Shown here: positions 50,411-62,569 of the stretch, one piece after another | How positions within the stretch are numbered: position 1 is the first letter of the stretch | Layout: every line of letters begins with the position of its first letter | From: Loxodes magnus | Taxonomy: Eukaryota > Ciliophora > Karyorelictea > Loxodida > Loxodidae | Assembly (NCBI GenBank): GCA_946699065.1 | Contig: CAMPDV010001582.1 | Location: 38,762 to 102,761 of the forward strand | Length of the DNA stretch: 64,000 bases | Direction: 5' to 3' | Program-made: the position numbers and the translations under genes | Notes under the pieces: model-generated | The model's database searches: none | Told to the model about the DNA's origin: nothing | Seen by the model: only the letters and a program-made list of their open reading frames with translations

Positions 50411-51829
50411 TTACTTTTAGCACTTTTCCAATAGTTATCAATTATTTGTTATATTATTCAAATTTATTAAGTTGTTTATCTATTTTTCATAAATCCCATT
50501 TATGAAGAACGAATCAAATTTCTCTAATAAATTAGATTGTATAGTCTTTTTGTTAAAGTTTTATCATATAGTTTTATAATGATATTAATCAGAGAAATAG
50601 GTAGTCAGTTTTTCCAGTCATCTTTATTTCCTTTTTTAAATATTGGAATTACCGACAATGTATTTAAATTCCTAAGGGATTCTTCTAAATCTTAACATAT
50701 TATTCAGAAAAGAGTGAAGAATTATTAACTAATATTTTCCACCTCATTTCAGAAGTTCACTTTTTATTCTGTCTGGACCAGCTGCTTTTCCATTCGTAAT
50801 TTCTTTTATAATTTTTTGTATTTCTTGTATGGTAAAAAGATAAAATCCTTATAAATATGAGAGTTGATAATCTTTAATTTCTTAAATACTATCTTATATT
50901 CTATCTATTTTTTAATTACTAAGATTTATTTATTATTTAGTTAGATTAGAATGTTTGTTAAAAGTGCAATGCTCCCATGAATCAATGGATTCATTTTTGA
51001 TTTCTTAATTAAAGTTCATTTATTTTATTTTTTAGGGTTTTTAATTTTCTTAGTATTTGAAAATATTTCTTTAGCATTTCCATTTAGAAGTAAAAATTTC
51101 TTTTTTGCTTTGTTTTTTCAAACTTTCACAAATTAGAATTGAAGTCATTCAGAATGTCGTTTCACTTTTTCATGAATATTAGTTACTTATTAGTTTATTC
51201 TTCCAGATATAATGTATGCTTCTTATATAATGAGTTAGCTCTTTTAGGCCTACATATTTCTTAGTAAGATCTTGAGGAAATTTGTTATAACTTGAGTCTG
51301 GAATAAAGAATCCTAATGTTTAATCAGCATTGTATTAGATGTTATTTTTGATAAATTCATATTAAACTTCAAGATTATCTTAATCTATCTAAAAGAATTC
51401 TAGATAAGTTTGCAGAAAAAATTCTAAATATTTTTGACGATATATTGCATCTTATAACCTATTTATTTTATATTTCCTCAAATTCTTGCACATCTTCAAT
51501 TAATCTCATATAAAATTAAGTTTTGTTTTATAAATCAATTTGCAGGAAAAAAATTTTCTTTTTAAGCTATAATATCATCTTATCACTGTTTATCTTATAA
51601 AAGAATTGTTTTAATAATTAAGTTTTTATCTTTAAATAATCTAGCAATTTTCAGTTGATATCATACTTTATGAATAAATATAATTACAATCTTTAAAATA
51701 TTAATAAAATAGATCAATAAGGAAAAAATAATGACTATTTAATTAGAAAATGAATATGAAAACATTTTAATTTAATTTCTTGATAAGATATTTTAAATTA
51801 AAATAAGTGTTTAATCTTTTAAAAATTAT

Positions 51830-51844
51830 ATTTATTAAACCACT
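51830..51844. other. Empty target site of the LINE fragment
   Basis: Single ATTTATTAAACCACT where units 1 and 2 have two copies flanking 801-804 bp of LINE sequence. The AT-rich sequence 51845-53118 that follows holds nothing recognised. Confidence 0.9.
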
Positions 51845-53118
51845 TTAAATATTTTTATGTTTATGAATATTTAGTATCTTAAATTAAAAATTACTATATT
51901 GTATATTAAAGCAAACATTTATTAAAGGAATGTGAAATTAAAAATTATAATTTAGTTGTCTAATAATTTAGCATATAACAAAAATAGTTCATTATTAAGG
52001 TTGTTTATGAAATTGTGTACTATTAGCATTATTGGCTTAATAGAAACTTTGCTTTTTATTATGCTATATATGTTTCTTTTTATATTGTACGAAATATTTC
52101 CCATTTTTTATAGATATAATTATAATAGTTATTAACTTACACTTTGTATATTATTTTAATTAATACAAAAAATTAAAGCTTTTCTTTTAACCTTTTTTGA
52201 TATAATGAAGGTATATTGATTTCTTAATTATTTACACTTTCATTTTGCTAATTCTTATTATTTAATATTAGAATATAATTTTATTCTTATTTTAGATGGA
52301 AATATAAGATAATTTACAAGAAAGTGAAGATTTTTATAATTTTGCATATATTCAAATTATTTATATAGTTTACTAGCAAATGCTTTTTATATGATAAATA
52401 ATCAATCTATTTTTTAAAAAAGCTTTCAGCTTTAATAAAATAGCTTCATTAGAAATTCAAATTTTAAGATTAATAAATAAAATCGATTTTCTACATGCAC
52501 AGTAGATATGCTTAAGTTGCTTAAAATCAGACAGTTTATCTTTAAAGCTTTTCTTTTAATATTACAGAATGAGAAAAATTTTAAAGAGAAAAAATACTTA
52601 ATATAGCAATTTTTCTTAAAAACTTGTTTTCCTCTTCTAAATTAACATCTTTTCGCAAACTAAAAACAGATAGTTAGTCGTAGTAAGCTCTTTTCAAAAC
52701 TCTTTTACTCATCTTTTCAATTTTTATCATTTTTATAATTATTATAATAAAGCAGAATATTTTTAAACTTGATTAATAAATTTTTGTTTCTTTATTTTAT
52801 ATAGTTAGGTTAGATACATTATTTAGATCCTTGTTTAATTCCTTTTTTTAGATTCTTTGTAAATTGGCCTAAAATTTATTATTACAGATGTATTTACCTC
52901 ATTTTTTCTACTTGATTGATCATATTTTTATAAATAGATTTTTTAGCTCTTTTTAGATTAGTTATTTTTAAAAATTTACAATATAGATTAAAAAGGTAGT
53001 TTTAAGACCTCTTATAAAAAAATTTTATTTATTTTATTTCTTCTAAAATTGTCATTTATTTTTTTATCTTTACTTCTTAAAAGTCATTTAAAAAACTTTT
53101 CAAATCTTTTAAAATTCT

Positions 53119-53207
53119 ATCCTTTAAGAAAAGGATTTATCCACCCGAAATTCTTTTGTAGCGTATAACTCAGAGCGAAAAAAGGATAATTTTTTCACGA
53201 TTTCATG
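53119..53207. other. Box A (unit 3)
   Basis: Same inverted repeat and diverged core as in the other units. Confidence 0.5.
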
Positions 53208-53638
53208 GTTATTTTATTATATCTCCTTTTTTCTTGAGATCCTTTTCATTTAAGTAAATTCTAATAATATTAAAAAATTTTAAAACAAATTTTTTCATTT
53301 ACTCAAAAAGAAGTTCAAAATTAAAAATTGTATTTTTTCCAAAACATAAACAATAAATTTTTTTTATAATTTCAAACATAATTAACCTTATCAAAAATAT
53401 ACTTTTAAATAAAAAAGAAAAAAAGTTTTGATGAAAATTTTTCAAAAAATTTTCTTAAAAACAAAAATTTTTTTTTAATTTTTACAAAAAACCATTTCAA
53501 CAAAAAAGATTTCCAAATTCTATTTTAATATAAAATTTTTTTAATTCCTATTTTTTCTCAAAAATCTTTTATATTTGGAATTTTTTCTTGAAATTTTATT
53601 CCTATTTTAAATTTTTTATCCCGAAATAATTAAATTTG

Positions 53639-53794
53639 TTCCGTGCCGAAAATCTTTGGTAGTGTAAAACGCTGAGCAAAAAAACAAATTTTTTATTTTC
53701 ATGAAATTTAAGCTCTAAAATTGAAAGATAATGATAAATAAAAAACTTAATATCAAAAAATTTTATAATCCAATCGGAAACGAAACATATTAAA
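53639..53794. repeat. Box B (unit 3)
   Basis: Copy of 9791-9947; the core TTTGGTAGTGTAAAACGCTG is unchanged although flanks have diverged. Confidence 0.7.
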
Positions 53795-54126
53795 ATAAAA
53801 ATAAAAATTTATTATTGAACTTAAACACAAGAATAAACAAATTTAAATAAATTTATTAACATATAACTTAAAAAATTAAATTACCATCCCAAAATTCAAA
53901 ATTTTTTTAGTTTTAAGTCTATTTATAAAAAAAAAACCTTTTTTACATATTAAAAAAATGTATCCCGTCCCAGAAATATTTATCAAAAAAATTCCTTAAA
54001 AAAAATTTAAAGATTTTTAAAATTAATTTCCAAATTTAATTTCAAAAACGATTTTAGATAATTATTTTAGAAACGCTTTTCTAAGAAATTTTAAAAACTT
54101 TTTTTAAAATTACTTTCAAAATTTTT

Positions 54127-54246
54127 ATTCCTATTTAGAATTTTTTATCCCAAAATCAAAAAATTTATTCCTATTTAGAATTTTTTATCCCGAAATCAAA
54201 AAATTTATTCCTATTTAGAATTTTTTATCCCAAAATAAAAAAATTT
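54127..54246. repeat. 40-bp tandem repeat, three copies (unit 3)
   Basis: Copies start at 54127, 54167 and 54207; exact 40-bp period. Confidence 0.85.
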
Positions 54247-54403
54247 ATTCCGTCCCAGATATCTTTGGTAGTGTAAAACGCTGAGCAAAAAAACAAATTT
54301 TTTATTTTCATGAAATTTAAACTCTAAAATCGAAAGATAATGATAAATAAAAAACTTAATTTCAGAAAATTTTATAATCCAATCAAAAACAAAACATATT
54401 AAA
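54247..54403. repeat. Box C (unit 3)
   Basis: Copy of 10456-10610, core unchanged, then a low-complexity AATAATAAAT run to about 54510 and a G-poor spacer to 54954. Confidence 0.7.
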
Positions 54404-54954
54404 CTTAAATATTAAAATTTTATAATAACAATAAATAATTAATAATAAATAATAAATAATAAATAATAAATAATAATAATAATTAATAAATAATAATAAT
54501 CAATCATAAAAAATAAATACTTAATTAAATTTTTTAATTAATAATCAAAATTATAAACTTACTTTAACCTTATAAATAATATTTTAACCACTTCACAAAA
54601 AAAATGAAAATTTATACTCAACTTGAAATTTTTACTAAATCTAAAAATATATCCATAAAATTTTATAGCATAAATTTAAACTTTAACTTATTTCATTCTT
54701 TCATTTAACAAAATTATATTTTAAATATTTTTAAACATTACCACTTTAAATCAACATACCTCACTAATTTCTTTAACCTATCACTCAAACTTTTTTTTAA
54801 GCCAAGAATATTTATCAATATACAAATTTTAAATAAATATAAAGCAAACACTTCATATAACAAAAAACATAATTAACATTAAACATTCATTTAAATACAT
54901 TACCAATAACTTATATTTAATCGTAAAATTTAATTAAGTCAAATCATAAGTTAC

Positions 54955-56041
54955 TCAACTCGAAATCCTCCACTTTCTCACAGTATTGTCTCTAGCTCCC
55001 GATACCAACCATCTATTGTCAACACTCAATGCTATAGATTCTATTAAACTTGTATGTCCTTACAAAGTCTATATACACTCACCCTTATCAAAGTTCCAGA
55101 TCTTGATTGTTTCATCGTAAGATCCAGAAAATATAACACTTGAATCAACACTTAACTGAATACTTCATACAACATCTGTATGACCTTAAAGAGTACGAAT
55201 ACACTAACCGGAAGAGAAGTCCCATATCTTAATAGTCCTGTCACCAGAACCCGATATTATATACCTATTATCCTTAGACACTATCACCGAATAAACAGAA
55301 CCTGAATGCCCAGTAAGAGTTCGCACAAGCTGACCAGTCTAGAAATCCCAAATCTTTATAGTTTTATCCCAAGATCCCGATATAATATATCTAGAGTCAT
55401 AGGAGAGTACTACCGATATAACTGTATTAGTATGCTCAGACAAAGTTCTTTGGAGAGCACCATTGAGGAAATTTCAGATCTTTATGGTTGCATCGTAAGA
55501 TCCTGATACTATATAGCTAGAGTCATAGGAGATTACTACCGATCTAACGAAGGAAGTATGTCCCGTTATAGTTCTTTGAAGAGCACCAGTCTATGAATTT
55601 CAGATCTTGATCGTGTTATCAGCAGATCCTGATACGATATAGCTAGAGTCATAGGAGATTACTACCGAATTAACTTAATCAGTATGTCCCGTTAAAGTTC
55701 TTATGAGAGAACCTGTCTGGAAATTCCAGATCTTTATCAAATTTTCAGGATAGTCCGAACCTGATACAATTCAATTCATATCACTTGATATGGCTACCGA
55801 TAACACAGCTGAAGAGTGACCAGTGAGGGCTTAGTCTAAAAAATATTAAAGAAATACCTTTACTTTGGTCATAACTGATCTTGTTTATTAACTTTTAGTA
55901 GCATAAGTTAGGCAGAATTTCATACTTAAAATGAAGTAGAGATATTTTCCCTAGGATGTGGCTTCTCGCTCTTAGGAGTTTTCTTAAAAAAATACTTTTA
56001 GTAAATTGCTTTTCTTTTTTCTCCGTTTCTTTTTTCTCCAT
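54955..56041 (-). CDS. WD40-repeat protein, 7 blades (unit 3 copy)
   Basis: Exon 1 is 55858-56041 (ATG at 56041) and exon 2 54955-55835, with a 22-nt intron at 55836-55857, giving 354 aa. The N-terminus is MEKKETEKKEKQF. Seven blades start GHSSAV, GHTDQV, GHTSFV, EHTNTV, GHSGSV, GHTDVV and GHTSLI. TGA stands for Trp in NWIVSG, twice in IKIWN and in VVWSIQLS, the last a standard Trp position in WD40 blades. It ends RISS then TGA (54955-54957). It is intact although it differs at many codons from units 1 and 2, which implies selection on protein function. It lacks the exact 126-bp duplication of the other two. Confidence 0.9.
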
Positions 56042-57335
56042 TTTAGTTTTTATAACTTATTTCAATAAATATTTAAATAAAATAACTCAATAAATTTTAC
56101 TTACTTAATTTCAATATAATTAAACTATTAAATTATTTATTAAACATACTTATAAATATCTTATTAAACATTGATTTTTCTATTTTTGTCTTAAAACGAG
56201 ACAAGATATTAAACTAATAGTGTACAAACTTTTAAGATTTTAATTATTTTATATCCTTTTACTTTTAAATAAAAGGATAAATTATTATTTCAAAAGTTTT
56301 ATAACGAAGAATTTATATCCCTATTATAATAACTTTAATATGCATTTATTAATTACAACTTATTCGTGCTTTAAATCAAAGACTCTTAATAAAAAAACCT
56401 TATTTCTTTATAGACCCTTTTAAATTATAAATAAAATATTAAAATTCTTTTAAATCTACTGTTATTAATTATTATTTTTCACTTACATTTAATCAAAAAA
56501 TTATTTATTTAATCTTTTTACTAATTAAAAAAATGAAATAAAATAAGTTTCTTATTAATTAGTTTGAATAAATATTAAAAAACATCAAATTATTTTAAAA
56601 AAGCATTTTTAGAATCTATAATATAAACTCTTTTAATTGTCCACTTTTTTACTACTATTTAATTAAAACTTTTTATTTATAAAGGTCAACTTATAATAAT
56701 AAACTAATATAATTTATTTTAATGTTGATTTTAAGCAAAATATATAAATGTAATAAATATAAGTAGTAGAAAGTAAATATTTAAACTAGCTATAAATGGT
56801 GTATCACTAATTATATCTTACAATTATTAAATAGTAATATTTAATTTTATTATTAAAATAAGCTTTAATATGTTTAATTAAGTCTATTAAATACTTAATA
56901 TTTTATCCTTTTAGCTTTATTAGTTATTAATTAATTTCTCTTTAATTTAGATATTAGATTAGTTATAATTAATACATTTAGATAACTTTCTATTTTTATA
57001 GCAAACTAATATTATATTTATTATTTATGTTATTTTTGTAATTATCATTTCTAATTAATAATACCTAAATTATTCTAGATTATTTAAAGATAAAAACTTA
57101 ATTCTATTATTCTATACTTATCCAAAAAACATAGTTATCACTATTAATACTCTCTTTCTTAAAATTAGTTGTTTGCTCTTAAGAAAATTATAAGTTTTTT
57201 TAAGAAAGCATATTTTTAATATCTTCTATTATTATTTTCTGAATTAATAGAAAGAGTAAACTTAACATAATATATTTCTTTGTAGTATTAGATAATATAA
57301 GTATTAGATTAGCTAGTATAAGATATTTAAAACTA
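56042..57335. other. AT-rich DNA upstream of the unit 3 WD40 gene
   Basis: Matches the first 1.3 kb of the 5.1-kb desert of units 1 and 2, then the array ends. No gene recognised. Confidence 0.5.
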
Positions 57336-57431
57336 AAATTAAAGCCATAATAAATTCTAGTTGGTTTTAGTCATAAAATTTAAAAAGAATACAGTCTTTA
57401 GTAGTAATAAGAAAGTATTTAAATAAACATA

Positions 57432-58031
57432 ATGGAAGTGAGAAAAAAATTAAACCTACAAGATAAGAGTTTTAAATCTTAAATTGAATATTATTAATTA
57501 AAAAATTCAAGAATATCATTTACGAACTAGAATGAAATAGCTGCTAAGTTACAATTTTTCTCAATAAAATAAAATAATCAATTACAACAAAAATGCATGC
57601 TTGATATTTAAAAAATATTTAAGCTTTTAAGTAGTAATAGATTGGATATTGAGCATGGTTTAACAAGTGTTTCTATAGATAAAATAGAGTAACAAAAGTT
57701 TTACAGAAGAATCAAATAATTATAGAATTCCAGTGTTTCTAAATGAATAAAAAAGAAGTCACTAAAATTTAATTAATCAAAGTCTTAAATAAAAAAGTTG
57801 CTATTAAATGAGAAATGTACATATCCAAAGGGGTTGCCAAAATGTCTATTTTGAACTTATAAATCTAAGAATTGTCCTTTTGAAAAAACAAAAAAGTGTA
57901 AATCCTTCTAGAACTACAAATATTCAATGATTTTTATAAAATTTAGATTGAAATATTCATGCAATAGTTTGAGATTTAAATTCTCAAAGTAGCATAATTG
58001 TACACACTCTTTAAGTTTTTCATTTTCTTGA
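57432..58031 (+). CDS. Possible Cys/His-rich DNA-binding-type protein, 199 aa
   Basis: Begins about 100 bp beyond the array edge. ATG at 57432 gives MEVRKKLNLQDKSFKS and runs with TAA/TAG as Gln and two internal TGA as Trp to TGA at 58029-58031. A Cys/His cluster lies at residues about 130-192: CTYPKGLPKC, NCPFEKTKKC (C-x7-C), SCNSLRFKFSKQHNCTH. The order C-C then H-x-C recalls WRKY/GCM/FLYWCH-type zinc domains of mobile-element and transcription proteins, but the C-to-H spacing is longer and no diagnostic motif is present. Since no codon is an absolute stop, openness alone is weak evidence; the Cys/His spacing is the main support. Confidence 0.35.
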
Positions 58032-60060
58032 TTATCTTAAATCAAAAATTTTCAGTTGCATTTATTTTTTATTTTCTAAAGAACCTAAGTGCTTCAGAAT
58101 GAGAGTGATATCCTAAAAATTATTTTATTAAGCTGAAAGGCAAACATTATTTAATTTAATTTAATATTTTCTAAGGAATATAAAAAATTGCTGTTTTTTT
58201 CTCCAACTTTGCAATATCTTAGATTGAATTTGCTACTTCATTCACTACACTATTCAATAGGCATAAATTTAAATCCCAAAATTACAAAAGCATTCATACT
58301 TTAGTCTCTTGAAAACATTATCATTCTAATCCTTTAAAACTCTATCTGCTTAACTTCCCTTTTCTTAATTTAGATCATACTAATCTATTTTGATTTTCCT
58401 TATATCTCTAAGCTAAAATAAATCTAAAATACTAACTACCATAAAAAGCATTAAAGCTAGATTTTATTTTTAAATTAGTTTAATATACTTATTAGCAAAT
58501 ATCTTGTAAATAAAAGCTTAGAATGAAATATATAGTATATTTAAAGGTTTAATGTATCTTGTTAGTTTATTAAATCTTATTTAAAAATAAACGTTTTTTG
58601 TTTTCCTTTATTTTAACTTTTATTTTATTTTATTTTTCTCTTAAAATGTGAAATTTCTGTAAACCTGTTTCATATGGGAAACTAGATAAAGAGAATCGTT
58701 TTGAAATTTTAGATATGTAGCGAGGCGTCATCTCTTTTAAAAAATAGAGAAAGAAAGTAGAAATACCAGCTGGGATTTATATTTCGGTAAAAACGGAAAA
58801 GAGTTTAAGAAAATACATTTTAAAACTTGAGGTTGATATAGATATGAAAAATATCAAAAGGTAACACAAGTATTTGCATTTAAAGAATGGATACTTTTAT
58901 CTTTATTTGATTGAAAATAGTAGGACCAGATTTTAAATATTATTATAATTAGTCGTTTTACTACTGAAGCACTGAAATTTACGTTTGTTTAGATGTAGTA
59001 TATTAAAATTTAATTATTACATAGAACAAAATGCTAGTGATATGCAATTAATATGAGTTGAACGATTGATAATCGAATTACTTTATAAAAGCATTGTAAT
59101 GATTTAAATATCAGAAATATCTGAGATATAAAAAAATCGAAAGAGAAGTTACTTTTAAATCAATGATAGATTTAAAAAATAACACCAGAGAAAACAAAGG
59201 TAAAGAAAATGTCTACTCTATGCTAGGTAAAGTTAAAAAAATAAAGAGCTGTAATAATTTAAATATCTTAGTCGTAATTTCGATCTATATAGCAGAGATC
59301 TTAAATTATGAATATCTTGACTTTTAATTTATATAAAATAGATCTTACATATATCAGCTTATTTAAAATAGAATGCTTATTTATTTTTTGATTAAGATAC
59401 TACTTATTTCCTAAAGCAACATAAAAATTTGTTAATAATTTTATTCATATTTCCTTAGTTTGATTCACAGCTGTATACGATTTGAGACCTTTGAAATTAT
59501 TTAATTCTAAAAATTATTGATTCCTTCAGACAATATTTTTATTTTGACTTCTATTTTTATATCAATTAGCTTTGCTTGGCTTTCTATATTACCAAACAAC
59601 GTAAGCTTACTTATTGAATATCGATATTTTATTTTATGATTTTCGCATGATTATAAACGTTTTAAGTAAAAACTCCTCATTACTATTTCTTGTTAGTGCA
59701 AATTTTTTTAACTATGACTGAATATGAAAAGCTTTTTAGTTTAATATCTCTTTCATTTACTAAATTTCCTATTTGTTTCGGAAAATAAAAATGTTCGAAT
59801 ATCTTTTTTAGTAGATTGTTAATTCACTAAATTTTTATAGCATAAATCACCCAGTTTCTTCTTATCTTTGAACTTTAGATATTGTTTAATTTAAATCTGA
59901 GAATACTTCTAGCAAATTTTAGTATTTAATTTTGAAATAATTCAAATTTTATCTTATAGAGCTGTAATTATAACTCTCTATTTCAATATAAAATGGAACT
60001 ATGAATGAAAAGAAAATTAAAGGTATAATATAAGACTTTTTGCAAAAATAAATAAAAATA
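58032..60060. other. Unassigned sequence, possibly decayed coding DNA
   Basis: Composition is a little less extreme than the deserts. Short protein-like stretches occur on plus near 58770-58900 (IPAGIYISVKTEKS or, in another frame, DLYFGKNGKEFKK) and on minus near 59500-59640 (KLTLFGNIESQAKLIDIKIE). No consistent gene could be built. Confidence 0.3.
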
Positions 60061-60089
60061 AAAATGCAAAATTAAATGTTTGGCGATCT

Positions 60090-60660
60090 TGGAGATATTT
60101 CAACCTTTTTCCCGCCAACTTCTAGATTGATCTAGAAACATAAAATAAAAGTTTGAAAATCTCTAAAACTCTTCTCCTTGCCCATGCTTGTTGTCCTTGA
60201 ATTCTTAAATCACCTAGATACTAGATATCATTTTTTCTTGCAAGTTTAACATATTTGCTACTATATAGTCTTTCTCTTTATAGTTTTAGTTGTTACTATC
60301 TCTTCTTTTATTTTTCCAAATACTTCTACCAGTTTTAATATTCTTTCTTGAAATTGAGAAACTTCTAGCAGCTTTTTCACAGATATATTTGAGAATTACA
60401 ATATTAACATCTTTTTACTTGTCTTTTAGTTGAAATCTTGAGTAATTTTTGTCTTCAATTATTATTAGATTATTTCTTATTCTTTCAGTTTCATTTAACG
60501 GAGCAATTTTATCTGATTTTCTAATATTTTTCTAACTTGTGAATCAACTCTTTCTACTTCTATTGCTAGTTTTGAGTTTAGCTGTTCTAGTCTTGCTAAA
60601 TATTTCAAAATACGTTAAGGTCTCTTTCTTATGCCTTTGATCCAATTCTGTATTTAAATT
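60090..60660 (-). pseudogene. Coiled-coil gene relic
   Basis: Minus-strand homologue of the array coiled-coil gene, starting with KKETLT-type sequence near 60640 and reading RILKYLARLEQLNSKLAIEV then RKILENQIKLLRQMKLKEQE. The corresponding array sequence reads RLELLISKLTIEAE and ENQQKLQHQMELKEQ. A GT-AG stretch of 18 nt, GTATTTTGAAATATTTAG, sits where the array copy has GC instead of GT. No start codon or clean end was found. Confidence 0.45.
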
Positions 60661-61229
60661 TAAATTTTTACAAAAATATGAAAATTCTATTTTTAATTTT
60701 TAAATAAATAAAGAAAAAACATACTAATTTTTCTATAATTTAAATTTTCTCAATTAATTTACCAAAGTTTGTTTAAATCTTAAATTAAAAAAATTTTGCA
60801 TCTATCGACTACATATCTTTACGTAAAAATAAAGTTTTTAGTAATTTAAAAAATTTATTTGAGATTAAATTAATTAAACGACAAAGTTAATTTATTTTTT
60901 TAAAAATTCTTTCTTTAAAAACATTAATATGAAAAAAAGTTGCCATTTATACAATAAAATAAACTTATATAATCTATGTTTATCTCATTTAATTTGGCTA
61001 ATTTATCTATTTTTTTTATATAATAAAGAATTTTAATTATAGAGTGCGTAGAACCAGGTTGGTATGCAACTTTTTCAATATTAATATTAATATAAAAGTG
61101 TTCTCATTATTCATGTTATTCATTCTATTCATTCAGTAAATCACATCAGCTTTTCCAAGTGGAAAAAACGACCTATTAATAATTAAAAAAATGGAAAATT
61201 ACTAGTAAAAAATCTCTTCTAAAAAGGAA

Positions 61230-61640
61230 TCATCTTAGTACAGTTATGCGTAATAAAAAATAATTAAAAAACTCTAAATCATGCAATAAAAAATTTTAAG
61301 CTATAAAGAACTGTACAAGAAATTGAAAGAAAAAATGAAAACTTGATGAGTAATTCAAAAGAGAGAACATTGAAAATGAAAAGCTAGGAATTATAAGAAT
61401 AGAATAACTAGAAACAAAATTTAATCAAATCGTAGAGCTAACTGAAAGCATATTACTGCAAAAATTTAGATGAATGATCCGATGATTGTAAAGAGAAAGC
61501 CTAAAGAAGATTATATTCCCGAATGGAAATCAAAAAGATGTTAAAAATTAAAGCAACCTAAGCAAAAGTTAGAAACTGCTTACATATCAAATTAAAAAAA
61601 AATAAAATAGAGAACTAATAAGAAACAATCTCGAGGATTT
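61230..61640 (+). pseudogene. Coiled-coil gene relic, opposite orientation
   Basis: Plus strand: KELYKKLKEKM, then in another frame ENEKLGIIRIEQLETKFNQI and VELTESILLQKF, then after a shift MNDPMIVKRKPKEDYIPEW. The NDPMI near the end matches the array coiled-coil gene. Frames change at least twice, so it is broken or spliced. Confidence 0.4.
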
Positions 61641-61816
61641 TTTGAAAATAAGAAGGTAAATTATACAGGAAAAATAACTCAAGATAAACAAAGAAATTAT
61701 TAACATAAAGAAGGCAGCAAACAGTTTATTAAAAAAATGAATGAGAATCGATCTTTCAGAAACTCTAAGAAAAAATAGAATAAAAATTTTTAGAAGATAA
61801 GATATGCAAAATGGCC

Positions 61817-61897
61817 CGAACCCACCAAATTAAGAGTCTGACTGAGCTAGCCGGGCTTATTCTTTATAACTCATCTTTCTTAAATAATTTTTATTTG
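61817..61897 (-). pseudogene. Truncated tRNA-Lys copy with 5' flank
   Basis: 81 bp identical to 62486-62566. The minus strand reads 5' flank, GCCCGGCTAGCTCAGTC (acceptor and D arm of eukaryotic tRNA-Lys-CTT), AGACTCTTAATTTG (anticodon arm) and GGTGGGTTCG, then stops in the T arm. The acceptor 3' half is lost. Confidence 0.6.
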
Positions 61898-62372
61898 CTT
61901 TATTCTCAATAAAAATGTAAATATAATGTGCGTTTTTTTCGAACTTAGAAATAACTCTTTTATGACTGATTTTCATTACTCAAGTATATTCACATATTTT
62001 TCAAACTAAATTGTATCTATTTTAACCAGTTTTTAAAACTTAAACATCGTAATAGTTATATCAAAAGAAAACGGGCCATAAAGATGTGCTTATTTTTAAC
62101 TATATTAAACTTTTTTACTTTTTAGGAAGTTAAAGATGACTGTATATGGCAGGAAATATTCTGAGATTAAATCTCTTTTTTACAAATTTATTTTTAGACC
62201 AAAATCTTAAATAAATGTTATTTGAAAATATTTAAAAAAATATTAGAGCATTTTAAATATGCCTTCAAAACTTATGATTTCAAGTTTATAGCAACTACTA
62301 AAATGACTAATTTGCTGTTTTTAAAAATAACATCCTTATAGATACTCATATGAAATAATTTTGCACTAAAAA

Positions 62373-62443
62373 GATTCAAATGTCCAGTGGTTAGAATATT
62401 CTACTATAACTCGAAAGCCCCGAGTTCAAATCCTGATATTATC
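62373..62443 (+). pseudogene. tRNA-like relic (Glu/Gln/Asp type)
   Basis: TCCAGTGGTTAGAAT resembles the box A region of tRNA-Glu/Gln/Asp, and GAGTTCAAATCC is a good box B. Spacing is right for a 71-nt tRNA, but acceptor, D and T stems pair poorly, so it is probably a relic. Confidence 0.3.
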
Positions 62444-62469
62444 TTTTTATTAATTAATAAAAATAAAAA

Positions 62470-62525
62470 CGCCCAACGTGGAGCTCGAACCCACCAAATT
62501 AAGAGTCTGACTGAGCTAGCCGGGC
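62470..62525 (-). pseudogene. tRNA-Lys(CTT) pseudogene, 56 nt
   Basis: The minus strand has a complete acceptor stem (GCCCGGC with GTTGGGC), an intact T arm (GTGGG TTCGAGC TCCAC) and the anticodon CTT in ACTCTTAAT. About 17 nt of D arm and anticodon stem are missing (GCTCAGTC runs directly into AGACTCTTAA). It cannot form a normal cloverleaf. Confidence 0.7.
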
Positions 62526-62569
62526 TTATTCTTTATAACTCATCTTTCTTAAATAATTTTTATTTGTTT

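Larger units (their letters stand above)
48350..51530 (-). mobile_element. LINE ORF2 on the minus strand, most complete copy (unit 3)
   Basis: Same element as 4450-6900 but retaining the catalytic part of the RT (50010-50410). RT region 2 reads NWLPISLINIII with TGA for Trp. The C-terminal part of this LINE is interrupted by the GC-rich insertion at 48931-49243. Frameshifts persist, so it is still a dead copy. Confidence 0.8.
46219..57335. repeat. Tandem array unit 3, left half only (11.1 kb)
   Basis: Collinear with the first 11.1 kb of units 1 and 2 but visibly more diverged. Similarity stops abruptly at about 57335, corresponding to about 13665 in unit 1. It lacks the 801-bp LINE fragment, retains the LINE RT core and carries a private GC-rich insertion. 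It is therefore an older sister of units 1 and 2. The spacer 46219-48349 holds nothing recognisable. Confidence 0.9.
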
